From Corynebacterium sp. NML140438 (GTDB lineage: Bacteria > Actinomycetota > Actinomycetes > Mycobacteriales > Mycobacteriaceae): 64,000 nucleotides of DNA. The DNA lies in the NCBI RefSeq assembly GCF_001875725.1, contig NZ_MLCQ01000025.1, forward strand, positions 1 through 64,000, read 5' to 3'. Below the pieces are notes generated by a model. That model was not told the origin of the DNA. It made no database searches and worked only from the letters and a program-made list of their open reading frames with translations. The position numbers and the translations under genes are program-made. Of this stretch, positions 24,463-32,848 are shown in pieces; the stretch's first letter is position 1; each line of letters opens with the position of its first letter.

Positions 24463-24884
24463 CAACGGATCCTCTCCGGCCAGCACGCCGGTGGCGGGAA
24501 CTTGCCCCGCGGACCACCTGGCATGCACAACCCTAGGTCGAGTCGCTGCTGGTCCGTCAGGCGGACGCCACCCCAGCCGACGGAATCAACATCAGCGAAA
24601 GTGATGGAATCTGACTGCGGTCCAGTCGTGGAGCTCGCGGAGCGCATGCCCACGTTCGGGCCAACGAGCACTGCGGCGGACACCATCTCGCGAATCACGC
24701 GGCGCACCACAGCTTCAAGCCACGACGTGCGCGCCAGCTCATCATCGAGTGTGCGCCCACAGCGCTGGAACTCCACCTCGAGGTATTCCACCGCGTCCGC
24801 GATGAGTGCCTCTATGCGCGGCTTCTCCGACTCGTCCAGTGGCCGAGGAAGGCGAGCTTCAATCTCGGAAACCTTAATCTCCAT
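24462..24884 (-). CDS. Head-tail adaptor protein
   Basis: A 140-residue, mainly helical protein (ARLPRPLDESEKPRIEALIADAVEYLEVEF...EAVVRRVIREMVSAAV) matching the Gp6/Gp15-like adaptors that dock on the portal. It is the first connector gene after the capsid gene block. Confidence 0.7.
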   Translation of the reverse strand: MEIKVSEIEARLPRPLDESEKPRIEALIADAVEYLEVEFQRCGRTLDDELARTSWLEAVVRRVIREMVSAAVLVGPNVGMRSASSTTGPQSDSITFADVDSVGWGGVRLTDQQRLDLGLCMPGGPRGKFPPPACWPERIR

Positions 24885-24896
24885 GAGATGGCCTCC

Positions 24897-25250
24897 TTAC
24901 TGCGTCGCCGCGATAATCTCCTGCTTCGACAAGCCCTTCACCTCAACGCCCAAGGATTCGGCGTACTTACGCCACGTATCCACCGGGGCAGTCTTAGCCG
25001 GACGCTTGACGTCCTCGACAGGCTCATCGTCGGCGTACTCATCCTCAGACTCGTCAGTGCCATTCGCGTCCGCGTTCTCTGCGTCCTCGGCAGGCTCTGC
25101 GGTCTCCAGCTCAGCAATTTGCACAGCCGCCCCAATGCGAACAAGGCGCTCAGCCCACGGCGAGTCATCTTCTACGATGTCACCCTCGACAAAGTTCTCC
25201 CAGTCGGCACCCACCTTTCGGCGAGCCCAGGCAATCAATCGGATCTTCAT
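24897..25250 (-). CDS. Small acidic head-region protein
   Basis: A 117-residue protein with an N-terminal globular part (MKIRLIAWARRKVGADWENFVEGDIVEDD), a very acidic Glu/Asp/Ala linker (about 48-85) and a C-terminal SAP-like helix pair (DTWRKYAESLGVEVKGLSKQEIIAAT). Similar proteins lie next to the major capsid gene in many actinophages. Function unknown; a minor head or head-completion protein is likely. Confidence 0.6.
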   Translation of the reverse strand: MKIRLIAWARRKVGADWENFVEGDIVEDDSPWAERLVRIGAAVQIAELETAEPAEDAENADANGTDESEDEYADDEPVEDVKRPAKTAPVDTWRKYAESLGVEVKGLSKQEIIAATQ

Positions 25251-25252
25251 GA

Positions 25253-26182
25253 TTAACCCTTGATGCCGGTGATCCAGGCAGCGGCCTTCGGGTTATGGAC
25301 TGCGAGGACGCGCTTCTGCGACAGCTTGTAGCCCACCTTGTCGTGACGCGGCTCATCAAACGGACCGGTCATTGCCAGGCGATTCGTGTGGGAGACAAGG
25401 CCCGGCTTGTTGTTCTCGTCGATGACGAGGATGCGGTCCTTGTACCAGAACTTCGGGATGATGATCTGCAGACCATTGAATCCGCGAGCAGTCACACCCT
25501 TGTAGCCCGCAAACACCGGATTGGTGTTGTCCAGGTTGCCTTCGTAGGCCGAACGCAGCTCTTCCGTCTTGATGAAAGAAGAAGCAAGCGAGCGAGGCAC
25601 AACCATCGCGGTCGGGTCGAAACCGTAGGTGGCTTCGGACTGAACAACATCCGGGATCTCCGCATCAGCGATCTTCTCGATCGCCTTATCCGTGTCGCCG
25701 AAGATGTCCGCATCAGAAGTACGCCAGCCTGCGGCGGCGGCCACAGTACCAATGTCGGACTTCTCGAGCACGGACTTAAGGCGCTCGTAATTGGAGTAGG
25801 CCGCAGCATTGCGGAACTGAGTCAGGGAGCGGTTCACCTGGTCAACCTTGTTCTCGTCACGCATCTCGTAAGAGATGTCGAGCCAGCGGCCTTCTTTCTC
25901 CGCAGCTGCGACAATCTTGCCAGCAGACACCGGCAGCGTGGACGGGTACTCCGCGAATTCTGCGATGGTTTCCAGACCATCGACGGTGAACGGTGCGACG
26001 TCCTTCTCATAGGCGATGGAGCCGTTGTTATCTCCTACGTCTTCGAAGATAGCAGAGACCAGATCCCACTCTGTGAGGTATTCAAGAATGGGCTTGATGA
26101 ACAGCTCCGGCATGCCCAGCAGCTCGGAGACAGAAAACTTCACGCCATCGTGGATGGAGTGAGTGGTAATCGGGGTAGTCAT
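25253..26182 (-). CDS. Major capsid protein (HK97 fold)
   Basis: A 309-residue capsid protein. The N-terminal arm lacks a long scaffold (delta) domain, in keeping with the separate protease/scaffold gene. AYEKDVAPFTVDGLETIAEFAEYPSTLPVSAGKIVAAAEKEGRWLDISYEMRDEN (E-loop and spine helix region) and the C-terminal P-domain RILVIDENNKPGLVSHTNRLAMTGPFDEPRHD are recognisable by pattern. AAAGGAAC lies upstream of the ATG. Confidence 0.88.
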   Translation of the reverse strand: MTTPITTHSIHDGVKFSVSELLGMPELFIKPILEYLTEWDLVSAIFEDVGDNNGSIAYEKDVAPFTVDGLETIAEFAEYPSTLPVSAGKIVAAAEKEGRWLDISYEMRDENKVDQVNRSLTQFRNAAAYSNYERLKSVLEKSDIGTVAAAAGWRTSDADIFGDTDKAIEKIADAEIPDVVQSEATYGFDPTAMVVPRSLASSFIKTEELRSAYEGNLDNTNPVFAGYKGVTARGFNGLQIIIPKFWYKDRILVIDENNKPGLVSHTNRLAMTGPFDEPRHDKVGYKLSQKRVLAVHNPKAAAWITGIKG

Positions 26183-26205
26183 TTTTTTGACGTTCCTTTC
26201 AGGGG

Positions 26206-26595
26206 TTAGTCCAGGCGAACCAGGGCGCGAGTTGCAGACGGGGCTTGGTCGGTCACGACGCCAACCACTGAGCCAGCGGAGTAGGCTTTTGCCTTGCCTT
26301 CTGCGTCAGCGCCGACCTTGTCGCCGAAGGTGAGCTGGGCGGTAGTTTCGAGGTAGACCTCCATGCCGGAGTAGGCGACTGCCACATGCTCCGGCTTCTG
26401 CACAACGAGGTTGTTGTCCTCCGGTGCAGTCTGCGGGCCACCATCAGTAATGGCCACGCCGATAACCTTTTCTGCGTCAGCAGTTGCGGGCTCGACACCA
26501 CCGTCTCCGGCCATGACGATCTGACCGCCCTTGATGTCCTTGACGGCTTTGAAAGTACGAGGGCCGCGCTCGGTAACAATGTTGATTGCGCTCAT
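26206..26595 (-). CDS. Capsid decoration/cement protein (DUF2190-like)
   Basis: A 129-residue protein with the Gly-rich beta pattern of DUF2190 cement proteins (FKAVKDIKGGQIVMAGDGGVEPATADAEKVIGVAITDGG...TFGDKVGADAEGKAKAYSAG). It lies between protease and capsid genes and probably trimerises on the capsid surface. Confidence 0.75.
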   Translation of the reverse strand: MSAINIVTERGPRTFKAVKDIKGGQIVMAGDGGVEPATADAEKVIGVAITDGGPQTAPEDNNLVVQKPEHVAVAYSGMEVYLETTAQLTFGDKVGADAEGKAKAYSAGSVVGVVTDQAPSATRALVRLD

Positions 26596-26604
26596 GATTT
26601 CTCC

Positions 26605-28047
26605 TTAGGGGTTGAGGTTGAGAGCGCGGACGATAGACGCCTTACGCTCGTCAGAAATGGTGTTGGGGTTTTCTCCGTCGTCGGTATCGTCGACGCCATA
26701 GCCGATCTCGGCACGCGGCACCGTATCCTTCGGATTCGAACCGTAGAGGTCACGGGCGATCTGCGGGTCACGCTTCATCGCTGCGACAGCCTTGCCACGC
26801 AAAGACGCGGAAATACGGCCGTCTTTAACCCAGGCATCGACCTCGGAAACAAGCTTCGATTCCTTGTCGCGCTCCATGGCCTGCCAACCGAACTTCGCCG
26901 CAGCCTTAAGCTCGTTGTAGGTCTCGCGGTCCAAGGACACGGCATCACCCGCGAGCTCGCCCGGAGTACCCGGCGCGGCGGGCTCCGCAGGCGTCGGCTC
27001 CGGCTCATCGTCGGCAGCGGCCTTGATGGTCACACCGGCGGTAAGCTCCGTCGGTTCACCTTCACCGGACTGGACGGGGACAGCGAGCGCGAGCTGCTCG
27101 CCTGGCTCCTCGTTCGGTGCGGTCACGGTGATGACGCCGGTGTCCTCAGCGACCTCGGCAGTCCAACCGTCTGCGACTTCACCCAGGGCGAATGTCAGAC
27201 CAGACGGGACCTCACCAACCGGGGTGATAGTTGCCTTGCCAGTGGGCACGACCTGCGTGTCTTCCGGGTAGGAAAGCTCAACCTCGGTGTTGACCTGGAC
27301 GGTTTCATTAAAAAAGCCGGAGAGTGCGTTCTGCACGTCCTCCGGCTTCTTGCCCAGCTCCTTAGCGAGCTGATTCAGAATGCTCATTGCATCCTCCTCC
27401 TGCCCATTGCTGGGCGTAGTAGTTTCTTCGTCCCCGGTTCCCGACCGGTGGACAGGACGCGGCGGTGGCGCCGCAGCCCGGTTAGCGAACTTGAACCGAC
27501 GCCGCGCCAGCTTCGCCGCTGGCTCCGGTGCCGTGGATTTCTCAGCGATAACCTCATCGGCCAGACCTGCGGCCACAGCTTCGTCGGCGGTGTACCAGGT
27601 CTCGTCGCTCATGGCGGCGAGCCAGTCCTCGACAGTGCCGCCAGCCTTGGCGGCGTAGATATTCGCGAGCTTCGTGTCCTGGCGCTCGAGGTCCTTCAAC
27701 GTCTTCGCGACCTCGTCCGCGTTGCCCTCCGCCCACGTCCACGCACGGTGAATCATCAGCTCGGAGGACGCGCGCATGAGCACGCGGTCCGCGCCGCCGA
27801 CCGCAATGAACGACGCGGCGGACGCGGCGAGCGACTCCACAATCACCGTGACTTCGCCGCCGTCGTAGTCCTTCAGCGCGTTCATAATGTCGATGCCGGC
27901 GTACACGTCGCCGCCGCCGGAGCTAATGCGCACCGTCACGTCGCCCGTCATGTCCGCGAGCTGGCTCATGATGCTCTTCGCGGTAATCGAGTTCTCCGGC
28001 TCCCAAAAGTCCTCACCGATGGTGCCGTACATCAAAATCTCGTTCAT
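26605..28047 (-). CDS. ClpP-like head maturation protease with scaffold extension
   Basis: A 480-residue protein. Residues 1-170 are an S14 ClpP-like protease: GGGDVYAG oxyanion strand (44-51), catalytic Ser76 in SLAASAASF and His100 in LMIHRAW. A linker follows, then about 245-350 an Ig-like domain (SYPEDTQVVPTGKATITPVG...), and the C-terminal 130 residues are helical and charged like a scaffolding domain. Phage proteases of this class cleave the scaffold during prohead maturation. The ATG overlaps the stop of the portal gene. Confidence 0.85.
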   Translation of the reverse strand: MNEILMYGTIGEDFWEPENSITAKSIMSQLADMTGDVTVRISSGGGDVYAGIDIMNALKDYDGGEVTVIVESLAASAASFIAVGGADRVLMRASSELMIHRAWTWAEGNADEVAKTLKDLERQDTKLANIYAAKAGGTVEDWLAAMSDETWYTADEAVAAGLADEVIAEKSTAPEPAAKLARRRFKFANRAAAPPPRPVHRSGTGDEETTTPSNGQEEDAMSILNQLAKELGKKPEDVQNALSGFFNETVQVNTEVELSYPEDTQVVPTGKATITPVGEVPSGLTFALGEVADGWTAEVAEDTGVITVTAPNEEPGEQLALAVPVQSGEGEPTELTAGVTIKAAADDEPEPTPAEPAAPGTPGELAGDAVSLDRETYNELKAAAKFGWQAMERDKESKLVSEVDAWVKDGRISASLRGKAVAAMKRDPQIARDLYGSNPKDTVPRAEIGYGVDDTDDGENPNTISDERKASIVRALNLNP

Positions 28048-29417
28048 TACTCACCTCTTTCATCGGTGGTTTGGGTTGCTGCTTCCACTGGAACGGTCGC
28101 AGTGGTGGTCCCTTCGTCCGAGGCGTCCGACAAGCTCACGCCGAACTGCTCCTCGAGCGTTTGCCGGTCCTTCTTCGACTGCAAGGCGTCCGTGAGTCGC
28201 TGCTTCGGCGGCAGCACGTAGCGGCGGCGAAGGTCTTCCTCGAGGTCCTTATCCGCGAGAATCAGACCCGCGTTCTTCAGCTGCGCGAGATCACCCGGCG
28301 CGATTTCCTTCTTTGAAGCGATCGGGTCCAGGGTGATGCGCGGCATGAGCCCGTCATGCTCTGGGAATGCCACACGCACCAGGTCCTCCACCACATGCTG
28401 GGTGGCGACGTCGGCGATCCACTCGGCGGTGGTCTGCAACGACTGGATGAACAAGTCCGACTGGGTTTCCGCCAACGCGTAACTACCGCCCTTGCCCTCC
28501 AAATTGAGGAAGTGCGCCAGCACACTCTTAGCAATCATGTTGTCGTGGTACGTGATCGCCTCACGTGGTGACATCAACTGCCCATTAACGCCAACAAGTG
28601 ACAACTTCGCCTTCGCCGGAATCGCAGCACCCGCAGTCTTCCCGGCCCGGATACTCGACGCGATTTCCTGCCCAGCGCGAATATCCGCCTCCGGGTCGAG
28701 TGCAAGCTCGCTTCCCTCGTAGACCGGCACGCCCATGCTGTTGCGGTCAATGGCGTTGAGCTCCATGCGCAGAAGCTCATCGCGCAACTTCCAGTGCTTA
28801 TACGCGGGGCGCAGAACAGACTGTCCAATCCACTGGCTACCGATGTCGTCAAACACGTAACCAACGAGACGCGAGACTGGAATCTCCACCGGCTCCGCGT
28901 TCTTCACACCAGCTGTGGCCCGCTGCTCAATGGACGCGAGTCCACCGTCCGCGGCGACCTTAATGCCGGTAATCGTGCCAGGCCAACGCGGAGCCAACTT
29001 CACCAAATGGTCACGACCATCACGACCCGGCGCATACACCTGCTCAAAAAACATGTGGCCAAACTGCAGTGCACGCAAAGCGTCCTCGAGGTGCTTGTCC
29101 CACGACACACGGCCCGTGCGCGCCGCCACCGGCTTGCCGGGATCCTCACCCTTGACATGCATACGCAAGTCTTCGGCAACCAGCGCCACGACTTCCTCCG
29201 GCGCGCCATTCGGATCCAGATACCAGGTAGCACGCCGAATCGGCAGCATAACAGCACGCAACACCGACTTCACCTGCGCATCCTCACGCCCCATCTTCGC
29301 AAACACACGAGACGACGCCGGGAAACGCAAAGCCCAGTTATCCTCCGCCAAAGCAGTATTAGACACCGTGCGCGCAGCACCAACCTCACGCTTCACCAGT
29401 GGCTCCGTCATGACCAC
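28047..29417 (-). CDS. Portal protein (DUF935/Mu gp29-like)
   Basis: A 456-residue portal protein that forms the dodecameric DNA channel. AQVKSVLRAVMLPIRRATWYLDP (about 48-70), FGHMFFEQVYAPGRDGRDHLVKLAPRWPGTI (about 117-150) and the helical wing after LAETQSDLFIQSLQTTAEWIADV are typical of the DUF935 branch. Residues after 430 are acidic and Thr-rich. It follows the terminase gene by six bases. Confidence 0.85.
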   Translation of the reverse strand: MVMTEPLVKREVGAARTVSNTALAEDNWALRFPASSRVFAKMGREDAQVKSVLRAVMLPIRRATWYLDPNGAPEEVVALVAEDLRMHVKGEDPGKPVAARTGRVSWDKHLEDALRALQFGHMFFEQVYAPGRDGRDHLVKLAPRWPGTITGIKVAADGGLASIEQRATAGVKNAEPVEIPVSRLVGYVFDDIGSQWIGQSVLRPAYKHWKLRDELLRMELNAIDRNSMGVPVYEGSELALDPEADIRAGQEIASSIRAGKTAGAAIPAKAKLSLVGVNGQLMSPREAITYHDNMIAKSVLAHFLNLEGKGGSYALAETQSDLFIQSLQTTAEWIADVATQHVVEDLVRVAFPEHDGLMPRITLDPIASKKEIAPGDLAQLKNAGLILADKDLEEDLRRRYVLPPKQRLTDALQSKKDRQTLEEQFGVSLSDASDEGTTTATVPVEAATQTTDERGE

Positions 29418-29423
29418 ACCTCC

Positions 29424-30998
29424 TTAAAAATCAATACCCGCAGCACGAGACACCCCCACCGAAGCAACAGCAGCCGCCGAACCAACAAAACGCCGCTTCG
29501 ACTTCACATCCACTTCCGCAGGAATCGCGTACTCCTGCAGGCCCCACACCGCGAACGCCGCAGCATTCAGAGCGGACACGTTGCCCTTGTAACGGTCCAA
29601 GCTGCGGTAGCGAGACGTAGAGCGTTCCTCCGCCACAGCCCACGCAGCCACCCAACGCGGATCGTCATCATGAACGATCCGACGCTCGGCAATCATCCGC
29701 AGGAACAGCTCATACGCCGCCGACACTTTGCCACCCGTCAACACTTCCGGGGCAACCCCGGCATGCTCCAACGGATCAATCAGCGTCGCGACCGGACCAG
29801 AGCCATCAAGCAACAATGCCAGCGGGTCATTCGCCGCGATAGAACCACGCGCCGACGCCACGAGCTCATCCCGCTTAAAGTCCTCATGCGGCGACAGAGT
29901 CAGGAACACGCGACCATCGCTCAGCCGTACCGCCGCGACCATGCCCACATGCTCACCATCCGGCGTCGTGTCAATGGCAACCACGTTGTCCGCAGTCGCG
30001 CCCTCCGGCGTGCCAGCCAACGAGTCCCACACGTCCGGGGCAATGATCGGTGTGAACTCGTCGAGGTCCTTGTGCGTGAACCACTCGCCCCAGCCGAGCG
30101 CTTCGACGCCGAAGTTGATGCGGCCTTCTTCGGTGTTCATGCGGCGCATGATTTTGCGCATCTTCTTCGCATTCGAAATCACGCCATACGATGGATTAGC
30201 CACCCGCCACGTCTGCTCATCCTCCGGATCCATATCCTCCGGTGCCGCGTACTCCGACAAGTAGACCGGCTCATTTTCGTCGAACTCCGTGAGCGCCTGC
30301 TCGCGCATCGACGAGAGCACGCGACCGTTCGCGTGTTGCGGGAAGTCACGATGCACCGACGAAGACATGAAGAACACCTGCGGGTCCTCCGCTGCCTGGA
30401 CAAGGAAGGCCAGCGCCGCCATCTCCGAGTCCGTCAAGTTGTACGCCTCGTCGTAGATAAGCAGGTCGACCTTCGTCAGGCCACGGCCAGCGTCCTGAGA
30501 GCGGGTGGTGAACACCACGCGCCCGCCATTCGAGAGGAAGATCGTGCCACGGCCCTGCGAGCACGTCTTCGACGTGACCCGCTTCGACAGAAACTTACGG
30601 CTACGAACAATCTTCCACGTCTGCTCCCACAACTCCTTGGCGGTCTCCCACTGCTGGGCAGTAAACAGGACGTTCTGACCAAGGACGAAAATACGGTAGA
30701 TGACGATGAGCGCGACCAGGAGGGACTTGCCGTTCTGGCGCGGGCAAATAAGCACCGCATCGGAATGCACCCACGTGCCGTCAAGGCTCGTCGCGTTGAT
30801 GGCGTTGATTTCGTGGCACTGCCATGGGAAAGCTGTAAGCCCGACGCGACGGGCCAGCTCGATGTTCTTACGCCCGTGCTCGTGAATACCCGGCGCTTCA
30901 CACAGATTCAGCGGAGTTTGCTTGCCCGTGAGCATGGGGAAATCGTCACAGGTCGGATAGTCCTCCCTCTTCGTCCTCTCCATCGTCGTCGTACTCAC
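29424..30998 (-). CDS. Terminase large subunit
   Basis: A 524-residue packaging motor. The ATPase has a modified Walker A (CPRQNGKS, about 85-92) and Walker B LLIYDEAY; the C-terminal RNase H-like nuclease has VVAIDTTPDG as its first acidic motif. The GTG at 30998 is chosen because AGGAGG lies four bases upstream; it overlaps the small subunit gene by 53 bp. An in-frame ATG at 30983 is the alternative. Confidence 0.92.
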   Translation of the reverse strand: MSTTTMERTKREDYPTCDDFPMLTGKQTPLNLCEAPGIHEHGRKNIELARRVGLTAFPWQCHEINAINATSLDGTWVHSDAVLICPRQNGKSLLVALIVIYRIFVLGQNVLFTAQQWETAKELWEQTWKIVRSRKFLSKRVTSKTCSQGRGTIFLSNGGRVVFTTRSQDAGRGLTKVDLLIYDEAYNLTDSEMAALAFLVQAAEDPQVFFMSSSVHRDFPQHANGRVLSSMREQALTEFDENEPVYLSEYAAPEDMDPEDEQTWRVANPSYGVISNAKKMRKIMRRMNTEEGRINFGVEALGWGEWFTHKDLDEFTPIIAPDVWDSLAGTPEGATADNVVAIDTTPDGEHVGMVAAVRLSDGRVFLTLSPHEDFKRDELVASARGSIAANDPLALLLDGSGPVATLIDPLEHAGVAPEVLTGGKVSAAYELFLRMIAERRIVHDDDPRWVAAWAVAEERSTSRYRSLDRYKGNVSALNAAAFAVWGLQEYAIPAEVDVKSKRRFVGSAAAVASVGVSRAAGIDF

Positions 30999-31326
30999 TG
31001 CGCCTCCTAGCGATCTCCACAATAAGCTGTTTGAACACGGTCTCTGTCTGCCTTTGCTCGCGCAGCACACCTCCGACTTGTAGGACGAACTCGCCTTCCA
31101 TATCGGTCGGCAGCAGTCTCCCCCACTCGCGGTCATCCCGCGTGGCCATGCGATGCAGGCGGTCGAGCCGGTCCTTGACGCGGCACGCTTCTACAACCAA
31201 TGCGGTGACATCGGCGGGGTCTCTGGGGTCGTTCATGTGCTCCCAGAGGTCGCGGCCACCACGTTCGAATGCCTCCATCTCGTAGAGGTTTTCCAAGTGG
31301 TCCAATTCCTTGGAATCTCCCATCAT
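30946..31326 (-). CDS. Probable terminase small subunit
   Basis: A 126-residue helical protein (LENLYEMEAFERGGRDLWEHM...ALVVEACRVKDRLDRLHRMA...) with an acidic C-terminus (DDDGEDEEGG). No HTH motif is obvious, so the call depends on its place directly before the large subunit. GGAGG precedes the ATG. The cos or pac site may lie in 31327-31447, a gene-free stretch containing GGGTACCCCC. Confidence 0.6.
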   Translation of the reverse strand: MMGDSKELDHLENLYEMEAFERGGRDLWEHMNDPRDPADVTALVVEACRVKDRLDRLHRMATRDDREWGRLLPTDMEGEFVLQVGGVLREQRQTETVFKQLIVEIARRRSEYDDDGEDEEGGLSDL

Positions 31327-31447
31327 TTCAAACCTCCGTTAGCACTGGTCAACGAAACTTTTTGGCCGCGTGTAAAAAATCCTCGGACTCGGAGTCATGA
31401 GGGCAGGGGTCCGCTGGGGTACCCCCTTAAGATTTAGACCACCCGGT

Positions 31448-32218
31448 CTATTTCCATACGAACGCCGCCGCGTCGCCGTCCTGCTCGCCACGCCGCAGTG
31501 CCTGCGCGCCCGCCTGCGGGGCTAGCGACTCCGATGGGTGCTTCCCGGTCAGCGCGGGGCGTCGCGCGTCGTAGCGACCGTCCTGGCGCTGCGAGTTACA
31601 GCGGCTATGCAGCAGCCGATCTGGCTGCTCGCCGTTGCGGGCTCCATGCGCGTTGGAGTGGTCGGCAGCGAGTGCTTGACCATCCCAGTTACGCCGCTTG
31701 TCCTTGTGCATCGGCAGTCCGCACCACCAGCACGGCTCACCGTCGCGCATAGCGAGCAGCAGGCGTTTGCGCGGCACGTCGTGCGCGTGGTGAGTGTAGC
31801 CGCGTTCACGGGCGTTCTTCTTCGGCTTGGCTTTCCGCTCGTCGTACCACTTGGCGGCGGCGATGGCGGAACCATACGGGCGCTCCTGCTTGCAGCGTGC
31901 CATGACCGTCTTTTTGCCGGGGTCGATGGTGTGGAATTCGGCACCGTGCTTGGTGTACTCGGCGCGCTGCTTGCCACTGGGGTTGGTGTGTATCAACCAG
32001 ACGGTGACCTCACGTGTGAGTGCGGTGTCGATGGCTGCTTGTCGTGCTGCCTTAGCGACGGCTAGGACGTCGCCGGTGTGCTCGTGGTTGCCCATCGGCT
32101 TACCCGCCAGTACGTTGGCCAGGTGGTCAAGGTCAACGATGATATCGCCGTGCTGGGCGTGCTCACGCACGAACGTCGACTTCCCTGCTGCCGGAGGACC
32201 CATTATGACATGCAGCAT
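31448..32218 (-). CDS. P-loop kinase-like/HNH endonuclease fusion
   Basis: A 256-residue protein. Residues 1-130 are a P-loop NTPase (GPPAAGKST at 7-15, DLDHLANV, later HTIDPG) resembling AAA_33 kinase-like proteins; residues about 165-220 form an HNH nuclease with CWWCGLP, the central LAADHSNAHG and HSRCN. Phage HNH proteins next to terminase are required for cohesive-end packaging in several siphoviruses. The ATG at 32218 has GGGGAGG six bases upstream. Confidence 0.8.
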   Translation of the reverse strand: MLHVIMGPPAAGKSTFVREHAQHGDIIVDLDHLANVLAGKPMGNHEHTGDVLAVAKAARQAAIDTALTREVTVWLIHTNPSGKQRAEYTKHGAEFHTIDPGKKTVMARCKQERPYGSAIAAAKWYDERKAKPKKNARERGYTHHAHDVPRKRLLLAMRDGEPCWWCGLPMHKDKRRNWDGQALAADHSNAHGARNGEQPDRLLHSRCNSQRQDGRYDARRPALTGKHPSESLAPQAGAQALRRGEQDGDAAAFVWK

Positions 32219-32384
32219 GTGGTCCTCCCCTCGTATTGTGTCCGGCTCCGGTCGTGAGCCGGTGGCCTGCGTCTGCCCGCTTAGAACCATGACCGATGGA
32301 ATTGTTGAAGCGGTCGCGGGTAGTTGGCGGCAGGACTGAAAAACGCGAAATACCCCCGAGCTGGTCGAGGGTATAAGTTGTCGT

Positions 32385-32419
32385 CGCGTCGATTATATCA
32401 CACAGCGTGACAGTGTCTA
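32385..32419 (-). promoter_or_regulatory. Predicted late promoter
   Basis: On the minus strand -35 TAGACA (32419-32414) and a perfect -10 TATAAT (32397-32392), spacer 16. The spacer and -35 overlap GTGACAGTGTC (32407-32417), related to the iterated sites at 14.2 kb. It sits between the end of the Panacea gene and the HNH/terminase operon. A hairpin ATACCC...GGGTAT (about 32350-32374) lies just downstream in the leader; the rest of 32219-32384 shows no gene. Confidence 0.6.
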
Positions 32420-32422
32420 GAG

Positions 32423-32848
32423 CTACTCCGCGTAGTACCGCCTCATCTCTTCTTGCGTGATTTCCTCATTATGCCACGGAGCGTCCTCATGAAAATTATC
32501 CAACCACGGATCTTCTTCGTGCGTGCGATTTCGAAGTTCCCACCCAGTTAAGCCTCCAAACGCTTCACATACACTGTCAATAACGTCTTGATCTTCTTCT
32601 CCCAAAGGGTGACCATCGTCGGCGTTAAGATCTTCAGCGTCGATCATGTATTGGCCACGATGCTCATTAAAGAGCTCGTATACAACAGGACCGTGAGTCC
32701 ATGCATGTATCGTCTCGTCGAACATTGGGCGGTCATGCCAGGCCAAACAATATGCCTGGCAGTAATAGACAAGCTTCTGGAGCTTCATGGTTGTCATCTC
32801 GCCGAAGTTCTCCAGAATGTAGCGAGCGACGTCGATCGAACTAGGCAT
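32423..32848 (-). CDS. Panacea (SocA/DUF4065) domain antitoxin-like protein
   Basis: A 141-residue protein consisting of one Panacea domain. Typical are ARYILENFGEMTTMKLQKLVYYCQAYCLAW (about 7-36) and IHAWTHGPVVYELF (about 47-60). Panacea proteins act as antitoxins paired with unrelated toxins, or as SocA-type proteolytic adaptors. The ATG at 32848 overlaps the TAG of the preceding gene by eight bases, so the two are translationally coupled; the earlier in-frame ATG at 32857 lies on the ribosome-binding site. Base composition is poorer in GC than in the structural genes. Confidence 0.8.
   Translation of the reverse strand: MPSSIDVARYILENFGEMTTMKLQKLVYYCQAYCLAWHDRPMFDETIHAWTHGPVVYELFNEHRGQYMIDAEDLNADDGHPLGEEDQDVIDSVCEAFGGLTGWELRNRTHEEDPWLDNFHEDAPWHNEEITQEEMRRYYAE

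Noticed and set aside
26386-28221. 611-residue plus-strand open frame
   Set aside because: Antisense to protease and decoration genes, which have clear domains.
28794-31010. 738-residue plus-strand open frame
   Set aside because: Antisense to portal and terminase genes; Arg/His-rich composition typical of a GC-rich shadow frame, no start signal.
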